From Amylostereum areolatum (taxonomy: Eukaryota; Basidiomycota; Agaricomycetes; Russulales; Stereaceae): a DNA stretch of 64,000 nt. Positions 10,440-21,112 of the stretch are shown in pieces. Positions within the stretch are counted from its first letter, which is position 1; each line of letters opens with the position of its first letter. A program made the position numbers and the translations under genes. The stretch lies in contig SAXG01000040.1 in the NCBI GenBank assembly GCA_012932865.1, forward strand, positions 62,001 to 126,000, given 5' to 3'. The notes under the pieces were generated by a model, which did not search any database, was not told the origin of the DNA, and was given only the letters and a program-made list of their open reading frames with translations.

Positions 10440-11782
10440 CTACGAGGCAACCGTCGCGTGAGATAGATCGCGGGCGTGGTGGGTGTAGGGCTGGGATGGG
10501 GCGGGATGGCGGACGGTGGAACGCCGTTTACCGGCGGGCTCGGGGCCGTCGTGGCTCCGCCGTGTCCTTGCAGAGCTGCCGCTGATCGTCGAAACCTACC
10601 CCCGCGACGGATCAGCATCGGCAGGACACACGGATGGATTTCACGCAAGCACATACCTTTCTCGAGTGCGTCGAGCGCATCACGGCCTCCTCCATCGCCA
10701 CCGCCGCGGACGCATATGCGAATTGCATGTCTTCATCGTGTCTCGCGTTCTCCTTCTGCGATCGCAGCGTCAAGACCTCGTCGCCGTCGCGGGATTTGCC
10801 TTTCGTGCTGTTGGAGACGGTGCGGGCGTGGGCCGAAGGGACGACGGTAGAGGCGCTTTCACACCGAGGACGATTTGATGGATGGTAGGTGGGGAGAGGG
10901 GGACTATACAGCGTGTTAGGCCAGTGCGACGAGGAAGGAGAAGGGCGAGCGACGTACGGAGCGACGAGAGACATCGGTCGTCGATGCATCGATGAATGGT
11001 CCGCGACGCTTTCGCCGTCCTGTAAACGAACCGCCGGTGAGCAATCCATCCACCCAACCCAAGATACAAGGCGACGCACATCTCTCGGTTTCGGTGCCTT
11101 CGCATCCTGCAACACTGTCGGCCGTCTATGCATCGAAGAGCGGTCAGCGATGCTCTCGACGTCCTGCGAATGAAGAGCCGATTAGCACACGCCTGAGGCC
11201 AGACCCGAAGAACGAAGGACAACCCACGTTTCCCAGTTTCGGCTCTTTCATGCCCAACAACACTTCCCTCAGCTTCGCCTTCTCCCTGCCCACGCGCCCC
11301 CTCAACGCGCCGTACTCGGCCGCAAGCGCCTCCTTCGCCGCGAGCGCCGCGTCCCTTTCACGCGCCAGCGCGCCACGTTCCCGCTCCAGACCGTCCATCT
11401 TCGCCCGCATCTTGTCGAACAGGACCACCATCGTCGACAGGTTGTCGCGCAGCTCCTTGTCCGCGTCGGCCTGCGTGCTCGCGTGCAGCGGCTCGGGCGC
11501 GGGTTTCGGCCTGGGCGCGGGTTCGACCACGGCATGCGCGGAGCCTAGGACGACGGCGAGCTCCGCTTGCGCGCCCACGAGCGCGGCGCGCAGCCGCGCG
11601 AGCTCGAGGTGGGCGTCCTCGGCGTGCTGGCGGTGCGCGTTGCGCTCTGCGCGCGCCTTCTTGAGGTCTGTGCGCAGGAGGGTGATTTCGGACTGAAGGA
11701 GGTCGCGCTGGCGGCAGACGTCCGCGTACGCGTCTTCGAGGTTCGGGGTCGCGGACTCTGAGGGGGAGAAAGGGGAAATCAT
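10440..11782 (-). CDS. coiled-coil protein of unknown function with a duplicated exon
   Basis: Seen: four exons, 11782-11228, 11163-11080, 11019-10657 and 10595-10440, with all introns in phase 0. Together they give 386 codons including the stop TAG. Residues about 10-180 form a long Arg/Glu/Ala/Leu coiled coil (CRQRDLLQSEITLLRTDLKK, later LERERGALARERDAALAAKE) interrupted by a Pro-rich linker near residue 95. Exons 2 and 3 begin with nearly the same peptide, ESIADRSSMHRRP and ESVADHSSMHRRP. After a Ser/Pro-rich stretch there is another short helix (AYASAAVAMEEAVMRS) and a basic C-terminus. No known domain was recognised. The shape suggests a scaffold or cytoskeletal/nuclear structural protein, which is inference only. 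It resembles the coiled-coil genes at 20-24 kb in style but not obviously in sequence. Confidence 0.65.
10961..11195. repeat. tandem partial duplication of an exon with its flanking intron
   Basis: Two diverged direct copies about 144 bases apart (starts of the two exons at 11163 and 11019) each contain the acceptor end of an intron and the start of an exon. Shared bits include ATGCATCGA and, at the splice site, CGTCCTG. In protein the copies read ESIADRSSMHRRP and ESVADHSSMHRRP. Both copies keep usable splice sites and phase 0, so the duplication added a whole exon without breaking the frame. Confidence 0.65.
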
Positions 11783-12113
11783 GGTGTGGAATAGGTTGCG
11801 CTCAGCGCGAGTGATGGATGTATATGAAGAGGAAATAAACACGGGTTGAACTTGGTGGTCGTCGTCGAGAAGAAAAACCGCGAATTGACGTTGATGCTGT
11901 TGCCGACGTCGTCAACCGGGAGATACACTACGTAATTACGCGTCGGTACCGCTAGGCGGGCCGACGCGGCGGAATGTCACGTGAGGGCGGGCGACCGACG
12001 AAGACCGACTCCAGACGAGGTTGCTTGAGCTTCCTCAAGAACTTTGAACTTGAAGCTACATGTTTATCGAATCAAGTTTATTCCTCGACAGGCTAGCCTA
12101 GGCTGCAATTATT
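11783..12113. other. spacer, promoter side of the coiled-coil gene
   Basis: About 330 bases separate the start of the minus-strand coiled-coil gene from the stop of the RNase H ORF. The half near 11783 should hold the promoter; no clear TATA box or exon was found. Confidence 0.4.
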
Positions 12114-12887
12114 CTACTTCCTGCTCCCCTCTTTTGCCTTTTTGTCCGCCTCCACATTACCTTGGATCCCTTTGTGCGCTGGTACCCACTCTATCCTCAC
12201 CGCTCTCCCTCCGTCCTTCTTCAAAAAGTCGTCCACCACCCCTCTGGCCACCCTCTCGTCCAGGAGTGTCTGGACCGCTACTCTGTCGTCAGAGTAAACG
12301 TACACCTTTTTGATGCCTGCATTGGGGTGTGCATCCACGTAGTCCAATGAGCGCGTAAGGGCGCGACGCAGCGCCAGACTCTCTGCGTTGCAGAGCTTCA
12401 CCTTGGGACCCGTCCTGGTCAGTCTGCTAAAGCCGACGTCAACGGACTCAGCCTTCGTGCTCACCTCGGGATCCATCCCGATGGCCTCTTTGAAAACCGT
12501 TACGCTTCCGTGATAGGCGACGATGCCCGCGCCCGCGGCTCTGGCAGTCTTCGATCCATCGGAATAAGAAACGAGGGTTTCCTTCTCTTGTCGCAGTTTT
12601 TCTACTGCACCAGCGCGATTTTTCGCGATGACGGCTCTACTCATTCCTCCTGCCTTCGCCGCCTTCGCATTGATAACCAATCTGCCGTCAAACTCTGACC
12701 TTCGCGCCTTTACGGCTGTCGAAGTCCATGCCGCAACTGCGATTCGAGCCGATGAAACCGCTCCAGGGTTCATGTTGAACCTCGTACCAATGGCTTGACG
12801 GATAGTGAACATTTGTGAGGTGAGGGAAGATGATGGATGTGAGGGCGACGGAGGAAGACGGGTAGCGTTCATCCACACCCATGTCAA
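12114..12887 (-). CDS. stand-alone type I RNase H-like protein (retroelement-derived)
   Basis: Seen: one uninterrupted frame of up to 257 codons, with stop TAG at 12116-12114. The first ATG is at 12887; nearby later ATGs (MNATRL, MFTIRQAIG) are possible. Residues about 108-255 are an RNase H fold: VSYSDGSKTARAAGAGIVAY supplies the first Asp, LCNAESLALRRAL the Glu, KVYVYSDDRVAVQTLL the second Asp, and IEWVPAHKGIQGNVEADKKA the His and last Asp. Known: such domains sit at the end of fungal non-LTR retrotransposon polyproteins and cleave RNA in RNA:DNA hybrids. The N-terminal 100 residues are basic and Ala-rich; no reverse transcriptase is visible beside it. Inferred: a relic or a domesticated single-domain gene. 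The open frame and complete catalytic set argue against old decay. Confidence 0.75.
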   Translation of the reverse strand: MTWVWMNATRLPPSPSHPSSSLTSQMFTIRQAIGTRFNMNPGAVSSARIAVAAWTSTAVKARRSEFDGRLVINAKAAKAGGMSRAVIAKNRAGAVEKLRQEKETLVSYSDGSKTARAAGAGIVAYHGSVTVFKEAIGMDPEVSTKAESVDVGFSRLTRTGPKVKLCNAESLALRRALTRSLDYVDAHPNAGIKKVYVYSDDRVAVQTLLDERVARGVVDDFLKKDGGRAVRIEWVPAHKGIQGNVEADKKAKEGSRK

Positions 12888-15800
12888 TGACGACGCACGA
12901 ATTATAGTCGAGCCTCAAGAGTAAGTAGTCGTGGGGCTTCTAATTCCGAATCGTGCTCGAATAAGTACCCTGTTTCCTGTAAATGCAATCTCAGTGGGTA
13001 TAGTAGGGAGTTGGTAGCGAGCAAGACGTCAACTCGTCGAAGAATACCGGAAAGCAATGACACGCGCGACGGCGAGGTATTGAGAAAATGTCGGAGGAGT
13101 GACTACCTTTTAAGTTATGTAGGAGTAGAGGGTGCCAGTGGCATGCTGCACTCCTCTTCTTCGCGTGCGCCCTACTACAGTACGTATGCTGTTCGAACCG
13201 TTTTTGTCGCGACCACCGCTACTTTCGCCACCATAATCCCTGGAACGCTATATCAGACGGGCATGACAGGGAGAGGGTATACCCCAACTTACTATTACTG
13301 CCCCACCCTTGTCCTCGTGTCCTCGCCTTCCTGCCCCTCGCTCTGTACCATCTTGGCCATGCCATCGCCAGCTGCGTCTTCCCGCGAAAGGTACGATGAC
13401 GGGAGACGGCGTGACGATGGAGTGGGGTCGTCCGCGGCCTGGTCGGGAGATCACTGGCGTGACATGACGAGCTCTACGACAAACATAGCTTACCTGCAAA
13501 GACCAGCATCATTGCCCCTTTTGCGGGCTCTGTGGATGCCGTGCTCCAGCACGATCTTGAACCTGCGGGTCTGGCGCGCCACGGCGGCCTCGTTCGGCCT
13601 TGAACCCGGGCCACGTTTCGAAGCGAGGAGGATGGACCGGCGCGCGCACGCCGCACGCCGCACGCGTCATAGCCATCAAACTCGTGGGCCTACCACTCGT
13701 GTCGATTCCCTGGGGCGGGCGCGGTTGGAGCCGACGAGCACTATGCGCCGTCACTTGCATAGCTCCAGGATATAGGCCAGAGGGCGATCATGCCTGTAAG
13801 TTGCGCCGGTAAAATAGCTGGAGTGGGAGGAAGACGGACAGGTGAAGTGAGTTGATGCCATGCCCGTTGAAGCTTAAGTCGGGCGCCCTCTGCCCCGGCT
13901 TCCTTCAGGCCTTCAGGCGTCATTCGTGCGCAAGTGAATTGGGAGCGAACATCGACAGAGCTCTGGACTGCACAGAAAAGGCGCGTGGGCATGCACGTCC
14001 TGATGTGCAGTACGCGGCGGGCGCCATGGTCCAGTTGGGTATGGATCGGTGCCACGGAAAAGGAGCGTGCGGGAAAACTGACATCGTGTGCTGCGCAGCT
14101 CCTAGGCAAGGCGGAGGTTGGGGGGCGAACTTGACAAAAGGACCGCGTCTCAGGGATCAGGTGGGGGAGTCGTATGCTGTGTCGACGCGTGGTGCTGAGC
14201 CGAGTTTGCGCGAATGAAGGTGCGCGGGCGATGGGGACCGACTTGCCAAGGTACCTAGCGTGGGTCGTCCGCGTCAGGGATTGAATTGTCCTAGAAGTAC
14301 CGAGCGAGAATATGGATGGAGGTGGAGTGCTTGGCTCGTGGCTGGACTTGAAAGAAGAGATATAAGAAATAACTAGAGGGGGATCTATGCGCACAGCGCA
14401 CAGCTGTCACGCCGAAGAGCGCTGTACCGTCAAAATCCTTTCCTTCCGAGTATCGCCCGATATTTGTTTTAAGAAAGCATCGACGCGAGCATATGATGTA
14501 CACATACCTTGAAACTCAAATGCTATGGCAAAGGCTCACCTTTCTTTTCCTCCGCGGATCACACGAACGCGCGCCCTGTCCGTAAATACCGCTTCCAGTC
14601 CCGTTCTACCCTTCCATGAACGCTACCGCCTTTGAGTTTTGAGTTACATTCGAGCGCGAAGGCAAAGATCGCCGTGCTGGACGGTTCGATTAGTACGTTC
14701 AACGGTCCGCGATGTGAAGGGGACCCGAGGGCCGGGTGCCGCCGTGTGCCGTCTGGTGCCGTCCCCGGAGTATCAACTTCATGAGTTGTCGCTGGATCGA
14801 TATAGAGCCGTTCTTGTTCTTAGAGTACCATGTAAGACATGAAATAGCAGTAGCAGGCAGCAGACTGGTCCTAGCGTCAGAAAGGCGACGAAGTCATGAA
14901 TCATGATGCATGCATGAAGGTTTACGGTGGTAGTAAGCGGAGTTGGAAATCGGAATTGAAACTGTACAGCACAGCCACCGCTTCCTTTTCTTGTGTCCTC
15001 CGTATCTGACTCTCTGCGTCGTACTCGCTCTTACTTGACCTCCAAGTCTGCCCTACGTCAAACTGCTCCTCCCTCGCGCTCATAAGAAGATGAATACAAA
15101 TTTCCTGGCTATATCTGCGCCGCCAATAATTTCGGGCTTTCAATTCGCGCCGTGTATGTTCCGAGTCCTCGCTTCTTCCTCATCGCGAGGGACTATGGCC
15201 TCATCCCACTCAATACCCGCGTCTCTCGTCGGTTTCAGAACTGCTGACCATGGGAAGATATCTGCACCGGCGATATTCAGGCCTTTACTATTAAATGTAG
15301 TTCAAGTCTACTCTCTCCGATCGATCCCAGGCTGTCTCGGACTCTACCCTCGCCCGACTCGGGAGTCGGAGTAGTCCAAGCTATGGGTAGTGTTTCTTTG
15401 TCTACTCGCTCTCTTGGCATCACTGGGGGCTGTCATTTTTAACATGGTAAGTACGTCTGGTGGGATCCTCGGTATCGTCGTAAGTGTGCAGAGAACGCTC
15501 GGCGACTGTACAGGCTTGAGCCATCGGCACCCTTCATTCACGTCTTGTGCAGGTGGGTAGTTTGGCATCCCGTACTTTTGACCTTTGGGTTATGCTCCGT
15601 TCAGAACATGCTCAAGCGTTTCCGGTGTGTAATACAGACTCGAGGAAGTCAACTTCCACCACAATTGCAGCAACTTCAAAGCACGATCCCTCAAAGAGGA
15701 ACAGTACTTGTTCCCTTCTCAGGTCCCGCTACGTATTCCAATCACGTACGTGTCCAGAACCGTTTATACCCTGGACGCCATCTCGCCCCCTTCATCACGG

Positions 15801-17302
15801 TCTCCGCTCTCCCACGGAGGGACACCGCGTGCGGCCGCAACTTCTTGTAGGTTGATTGGACGTGAGGCGCGGCTGCCGCGGTTCTTGTGATCCATCGAAG
15901 AAAGGTTGGCTCAGGACGTCACACGCTGGACGATTCGTGCCCTGGACGCGCTCACTGGATTTAATTTCGCTTTGTTCTTCGCGTCGTGGTCGGGGCTGGA
16001 CCTAGTATCTAAGGCGGGTATTCAAACCTCGTCTGTGCGTCTCAAGACCGTGTCAGAAATACTCCCTAGTTATGAAGAAGAGGCGGATGCACACGCATGG
16101 ACAAGACCGCCTTCAAACCGCACCATTCTAGTGCACTTGGGACCGAACTTATTTCGCGGTCGGTGCTTGACATCTTGTTCGGAAGACACTGTGACTATGA
16201 GAACATACGCATCGTTTCTGGCGATATTCCTTCTCTGGCGTCTCCATCTCCGCATGGTGATGTACGTGCTTTTTTCTGGATGGGATTAGATGGCGCTCAG
16301 ATGGCGAACGACGGCGATTTGCGCTCAGATGTTCAAGATTTCATTCATACAACAAACGTGGATGAACTGACAATGTCAATCACAGCCTAGCTCTATGAAC
16401 ATTCCTGGAAATACTTCCACGGGCATCATTCCCCGCGCATCCGCTGAGACACTTCCAGCCAAATCGACCACATGTATCTCTTGTTCTTCTGTCGATGTCA
16501 TCAGCGCCAACCCGGAGGAAACTAACACATGTCGGCGTCTGCAACTTCGGACCTACGGTCCCCGAGCGATCTGGACATGCTCGCGTTTTTCTTCCACTAC
16601 TCCGGCCGAGCTATGGCCCAGATCTACCCGTCCAAAACTAGGGTATACTCGAGGACACGGATCGAGAGCCCGTTTAACCCGGCCGGGAACCCTGATGTCC
16701 TCGATTTCTACGGAAGATACGTTCTAAGTACTAGTTCCCCCGCACGATGACTTCGCTCAGCGCTCCCAGGTGCTGGTCCTCTCATTCCCCCTGATATCGC
16801 GCCTTCGAAAACGCACGTCGGGTCGAACGTCACGTAACTCTCTCCACCCGAGCGTGGTCGCTTACTCCAAGGTTCAAGGGTAGTATGTATACACTCGTTG
16901 TCCTTGAGGACGATGTGTCCAAGCACAGACTTCCTTTCTCACTGCGTTTGATGCACGGAGATCGAATACGTCCCTGCTGCTGCTGATGGAGCCCCCTACT
17001 GAATGAAGGTCGTGGGCAGGATCGCTGGCTGCTGTCGGGCACGTGCCCTGCATGCTTTTCCTTGGGTCAGAGGAAGAGCTCGAGAACGCCCGTAGCAAGT
17101 CCCCTTCACGCAAAATCCACCGCGCCATGCCCGTGGTCATGGCTGTCTCTGCGGGTGCTATTCGCGTATTCTCGCAGGCACGGAATCTTGGGACAAAGCG
17201 CTCCGTGCATCCGTCCAACATTTCTCGATGACCGTCTTCCAAGCGCGCTAGCTCTCCCTTTGCATTTCCTCGCACAATTCTCACACCGCTGGTCTTTTTC
17301 TC
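12888..17302. other. 4.4 kb with no firm gene; decayed coding-like patches
   Basis: Several open frames exist but none could be joined into a gene. A plus-strand frame at 13011-13775 is long but low in recognisable structure. On the minus strand about 13740-13930 a short segment reads like protein (TPEGLKEAGAEGARLKLQRA). At about 15370-15440 (+) there is one membrane-like segment (LWVVFLCLLALLASLGAVIF) followed by a GTAAGT. At 16097-16270 and 16530-16720 (+) two protein-like stretches occur (SRSVLDILFGRHCDYEN; DLDMLAFFFHYSGRAMAQIY). Stops separate them, so they may be pseudogene remains. The last 100 bases belong to the promoter of the gene at 17411. Confidence 0.35.
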
Positions 17303-17309
17303 TATATAA
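17303..17309 (+). promoter_or_regulatory. TATA box of SC15-like gene 1
   Basis: TATATAA lies about 102 bases before ATG 17411, in a pyrimidine-rich context that continues to the start codon. Confidence 0.6.
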
Positions 17310-17410
17310 ACCCTCCTCCCGCCATCCATGTTTCCTCACCTTTCCAGGCCACCACCGCTTCCACACACATCCCTTCGTTCGACCCCCCCGAGCCCTCTTC
17401 ATACTTCACC

Positions 17411-18160
17411 ATGTTCTCCTTCATGAAGATCGCCACCATCGCCGCTCTCGCGTTCGGTACCTTCGCCTCTGCGGTACCCATCGTCGAGGAACGCTCCGTC
17501 GCCCCCGCCGTCGAAGCGCGTCAGGCGCAGACCCTTAGCACTGTGTTGACGACTCTGCAGAACTCCCTGACTCCCGCCGTCGCTCCCCTTAGTACGCGCA
17601 TCTCTACTACCGGCTGTTCTGCTTATTCACTGACGTGATGGTACAGACTCTCTGACGGCGACGACGGCGACGCCTGAGTCGGTGACCGCTATCGCGGCCA
17701 ACATCAACGTTGCCCTCCAGGTCGCCATCGACTCGGTCAAGAAGTTGCCCAAGGGTGCCATCGGCGGGCTCGACATCGTCGTCTCCCTCTCCGTCATCCT
17801 CAACGTAAGTTACCTTCCTTCTCAGCCTTTCTTTTCCGCCCAGCTCACCAATGGCACAGCTCATCTTCGTCCCGATCGGCAAAGTCTACGGCTTCCCCGG
17901 CGTCGACCAGGTCGCTCTTAAGGTCATCTTCGTCGGTATCGGGTATGTCTGCCTTGACCCCTCGCATCAGTCCATCCTTCGCCTCTTTCTGACGGTGAAT
18001 ATACAGAACCCTCGTCGCAGAGCTCCTCACACTCGTTCTCGGTGTCCTCGGTGGTGTCCTCGCCCTCGTTATTAGCCTGCTCGTTGGGCTCATCGGCGGC
18101 ATCATCCCGATCATCCTCGAGCTCAACATCACGGTCCTCATCAACGTCCTCCTCCTCTGA
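17411..18160 (+). CDS. SC15-like small secreted hydrophobic-tail protein, gene 1
   Basis: Seen: exons 17411-17591, 17647-17804, 17860-17942 and 18007-18160 give exactly 192 codons (191 residues). A signal peptide (MFSFMKIATIAALAFGTFAS, cleavage near residue 20) is followed by a hydrophilic half with LSTVLTTLQNSLTPAVAPL and TPESVTAIAANINVALQVAI. Exon 3 encodes LIFVPIGKVYGFPGVDQVAL. Exon 4 encodes an almost purely Leu/Val/Gly/Ile tail that ends VLINVLLL. Known: SC15 of Schizophyllum commune, a secreted wall protein that helps aerial growth and surface attachment, has this layout (hydrophilic N-half, hydrophobic C-half, about 190 residues) and lacks the hydrophobin cysteines. Inferred: an extracellular wall or surface-active protein. 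It is closest to gene 6 (50711-51476) in exon 3 and the tail, and lies outside the duplicated block. Confidence 0.8.
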
Positions 18161-18504
18161 TCGTATGGCGAATGCGCTGTTTCTGTGTGCATCTCGTGCA
18201 CGCAAAGGAAGGGTTTTACTTTCACAAAGTTTTCTTCGTTCTACCGGTTCGTAGTACAATCATGTTATTCTGGGAAAATTTGAAAAGTGCGGGAATATAA
18301 AGAGGGTTTTCGATGTCTTCAGTCTTCCGTCGTTTGCGTTTGGTGCTTCGAGTTCGAGTCCTTTTCAGCTGCCGAACTCTGCAATGCTCCTGCATAATTG
18401 TATTCCATAGATACATCCGCAAACCGACCGTCCAAAAATACTACATAGATTGGTTCATACAAGTACAGAAAGAACCACTTCAACCTTGCTTCGCGCCTTT
18501 CCCT
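18161..18504. other. convergent 3' spacer
   Basis: About 340 bases lie between the stop of SC15-like gene 1 and the stop of the NTF2-like gene on the other strand. It is AT-richer than its surroundings near 18250-18300 and holds no exon. It should contain both polyadenylation regions. Confidence 0.5.
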
Positions 18505-19138
18505 TCACTCCTCCTCCTCCTCGGCACTCTGTCGGATCAGATGGATGTTCACGGGCGGACGCTCGATCGTCTCTGTCTGCTGCAACGATATCACGCGTCG
18601 CTTGTCCTCGCCCTGTGCCTGTGGGTCTTCATCGACTCTACACGGAGACGTGAAGATTATCGTCGGGTGGGAAAGGTAAAAGAGGCATGTGCGCACGTCG
18701 CGACGAAAGAGACTTTGGTGTAGTGGACCATCGGAGCGGCACGAAGACGGATCTTGGACGAGTGCTTGAGAGTGTAAGACCCTTCCAGTTGCCCAGTAGG
18801 CGAAGACGACTATACCAGGGGAGCGAGTTTCGAACGGCAAGTTAGGTTCTACACCATACACAGGAAACAATGACCCAGCGCACCGTGCTCGTGCTAGACA
18901 GCGATTCCCGTCCGCCCTCCCACGTAACTTGGATGCTCTTCGATGCATTGATTTGCGTGTTTATCTTCTGCTTCATCTCCCCTACCCCCTGCGCTTGCGA
19001 TTCCACAGATATCTCCGCGCTCGATGCAAAGAACGCGTCCAGAGCGTCGTTGCGCGCGTCCTCCGAAGGCGCGGCATAGATCGTGGTGAGGTGGGCTTGA
19101 AACCAGTCTTGGAGGCTCGACGTGTTATATGAGGACAT
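18505..19138 (-). CDS. NTF2/SnoaL-like protein
   Basis: Seen: exons 19138-18884, 18809-18697 and 18637-18505 give 167 codons including the stop. The protein starts MSSYNTSSLQDWFQAHLTTI. Its N-terminal helices and middle strands (TYAAPSEDARNDALDAFFAS-like region, KQKINTQINASKSIQVTWEG) fit the cone-shaped NTF2-like fold. The later strands are SYTLKHSSKIRLRAAP, KVSFVATVDEDPQAQ and DKRRVISLQQT, and the chain ends in five Glu. The intron boundaries are fixed by this strand pattern, since two other frames are open across them. An in-frame ATG at 19228 would add a hydrophobic leader (YIYPVLPLLLALILYRSFY), which could anchor the protein in a membrane; I prefer 19138 because the fold starts there. Known: SnoaL/NTF2-like proteins bind or isomerise small molecules or act as adaptors. 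The specific role is unknown. Confidence 0.65.
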
Positions 19139-20108
19139 TATTGACGACTTGATGGAGTAGAAGGACCTGTAAAGGATGAGGGCCAGTAAAAGCGGGAGAA
19201 CGGGATAGATATAGGAGCGGGAGAACATGGTCGAAGGGTTTGCTGCGCGACGCATATGCGGTATCGCGTGACGTCATCGGCGCCAAGGCAGGGTGGTACT
19301 TACTGGCATTTTATGTAACGTAGTACTTTTATCATAGCGCTGGCTAACGTAACTACATTGCGGTATCATAAAGAAAATGTACTGTGGCCGACTGCCTCGC
19401 TGAGAGCAACCGTGTATAAAAGAGCAAAGAAAATACTTACTATGCAAGTATCACTGGCAGACCGGAAGTAACGTCGACATCCGTCTGCTCACTCCATCTG
19501 CTCACTGCCCTACTGTGTGATTCATACTTGGGAGTAAACTACTCGTTCGTCAGTGGCTTGTTAGATCAAACTGGTTACGAGTCTAACTTGGGAGCCCTGT
19601 GCCCATACATCTAATTCTATACATATAATTTAAGAACTCGCGCCCTGCCCCCCATTCAGTTTGAGGACGCCCGCCCGAGCTTGAGGTCGCCGGCCCTTTT
19701 GCCCAGCTACAATACTGCACACTACTTTGGTTTTGTTGCAATACGCGCACGCTCTCGCAGGCCCTTCGAGGCAGGGTCGGTTCGATTTTTTACACTGCTC
19801 GCATGGTAAACGAAACCCCTATGCAAGGTAAACAACGCCTGTGGAGTTAGCTAAAATACACCGTATACATTGGGCGAAAGCTCCCACTGGCTCGTCTGCT
19901 GCATCAGATATCTGCCGTGGGCGTTTCGAGACGATCCCTGGTCTTCGGTGTTGAACCACGCGTCGAGCGGTCTCTGTGCCTTCGATACTACAGTGTTGCT
20001 ACCGGCGGGGACCTGCTCGGCGAAGGACTTAGTGATACGACGTGCGACTCAGAGCAAAAACGAGTTGCGAATACTTCAACGTCGTTTTCCATGGTAGGCG
20101 GTGGAAGA
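19139..20108. other. intergenic, no gene recognised
   Basis: The first 90 bases may encode an alternative N-terminal leader of the NTF2-like gene. From 19250 to 20108 no exon could be supported. Composition is more AT-rich at 19300-19640. Confidence 0.4.
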
Positions 20109-20812
20109 TCATGATGGGAAAGGTCGGAACTCGGAAGACGTGACGGGAGGTATCATAGACGGAGCTGGTGGACGGCCGGTGCTGATAGAGGTTTGAAAGT
20201 TGGAAGGGCCAGCAAATGGCATCGCGTCCGCCGTCTGTACACTATCCCTGGCGCGTGGCGCGTTCGAGTCTCCCGTGAGAGCTATCCGAGTACGAGTGAA
20301 TCCTGCTACGCTGAATCTCTAAAAATGAAGTACGTACCTTTGATTGGGGGCTTTCCCCCGTCCTCGCTGAGCACGATTACATTCGGTTTACGCTGAACAA
20401 CTCAGGCATCCCCTCAGAAGATGAGACTCGGGTGAGACTCGAGCGGCAATGCATCACATACCTCTTGGTGAGAGGCCCCCGTACGTTTCTCGATAGTACC
20501 CCGCCTCAATTTCTTCACCTCCCACTCCAGCTCTGCCTTCTCACTTTTAACCTTCACAAGAGCATCCTTCTGCGCCCTCTCGGCCTTCTTCGCCGCTGCC
20601 ACTGCCTGAGTTATCCTGGGTTCTACCTCTGCAACCCTCCTCTCCGCCTTTGTCGCTCTTGCTAACACTTCCGTTTCCCGTGCGAGAGCTTCGTCGTGTA
20701 CCCTACGTATATCGACAAGGTCCTGCTCCAGCCGCGCAACATGGTTCCGCAACACGTCACGTTCGCGTTGGGCATCCTTGACTTGATACTCGAGTCGTTG
20801 AGGGGCTTCCAT
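20109..20812 (-). CDS. coiled-coil protein, short paralogue of the next gene
   Basis: Seen: exons 20812-20462, 20392-20338 and 20305-20109 give exactly 201 codons (200 residues). Residues about 5-110 are a continuous coiled coil (RLEYQVKDAQRERDVLRNHV, then ARLEQDLVDIRRVHDEALAR). Exon 2 encodes RKPNVIVLSEDGGKPPIK and exon 3 a Ser/Pro/Thr-rich tail ending EFRPFPS. The N-terminus matches that of the gene immediately upstream on the same strand (23916-21113: RLEYRLKDLQRECDVLQKSV, then ARLEQDLADTRQEHDDALTR), so the two are tandem duplicates. This copy lacks the long C-terminal domain. Function unknown; the family may be scaffold-like. An upstream, in-frame extension to about 21034 exists, but the shared start motif supports ATG 20812. 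Confidence 0.65.
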
Positions 20813-21112
20813 GCCTTGTGCGTCACTGACGGGGAAGAATAGTAGGGGAAATGGGGTAGTTCGCGTGGCCTGATGTTGAGATGGGATAGGTATCTTCAGG
20901 GTTCGGTTATCCTTAGAGTCGACGTAGTGTCGTGAGTAGAGCATCGTAGCCAGCCCGGAGCCAGCGCGATAGCCGGCAACGGCCGGTACATATATGGAAG
21001 TAGACGTAGGAACAAATGTACCAGTAGTGTACAATGTACATACAGTAGTTGGATGATCGTGGAAGGGATGCTCATTGGATGTATTGGATGCTCTACCTGC
21101 GAAGGTGAATTT

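Noticed and set aside
13011..13775. Plus-strand frame of 254 codons
   Set aside because: It has no domain, and its open frame competes with open frames on the other strand. Composition is Ser/Arg-rich in a way expected from GC-rich non-coding DNA.
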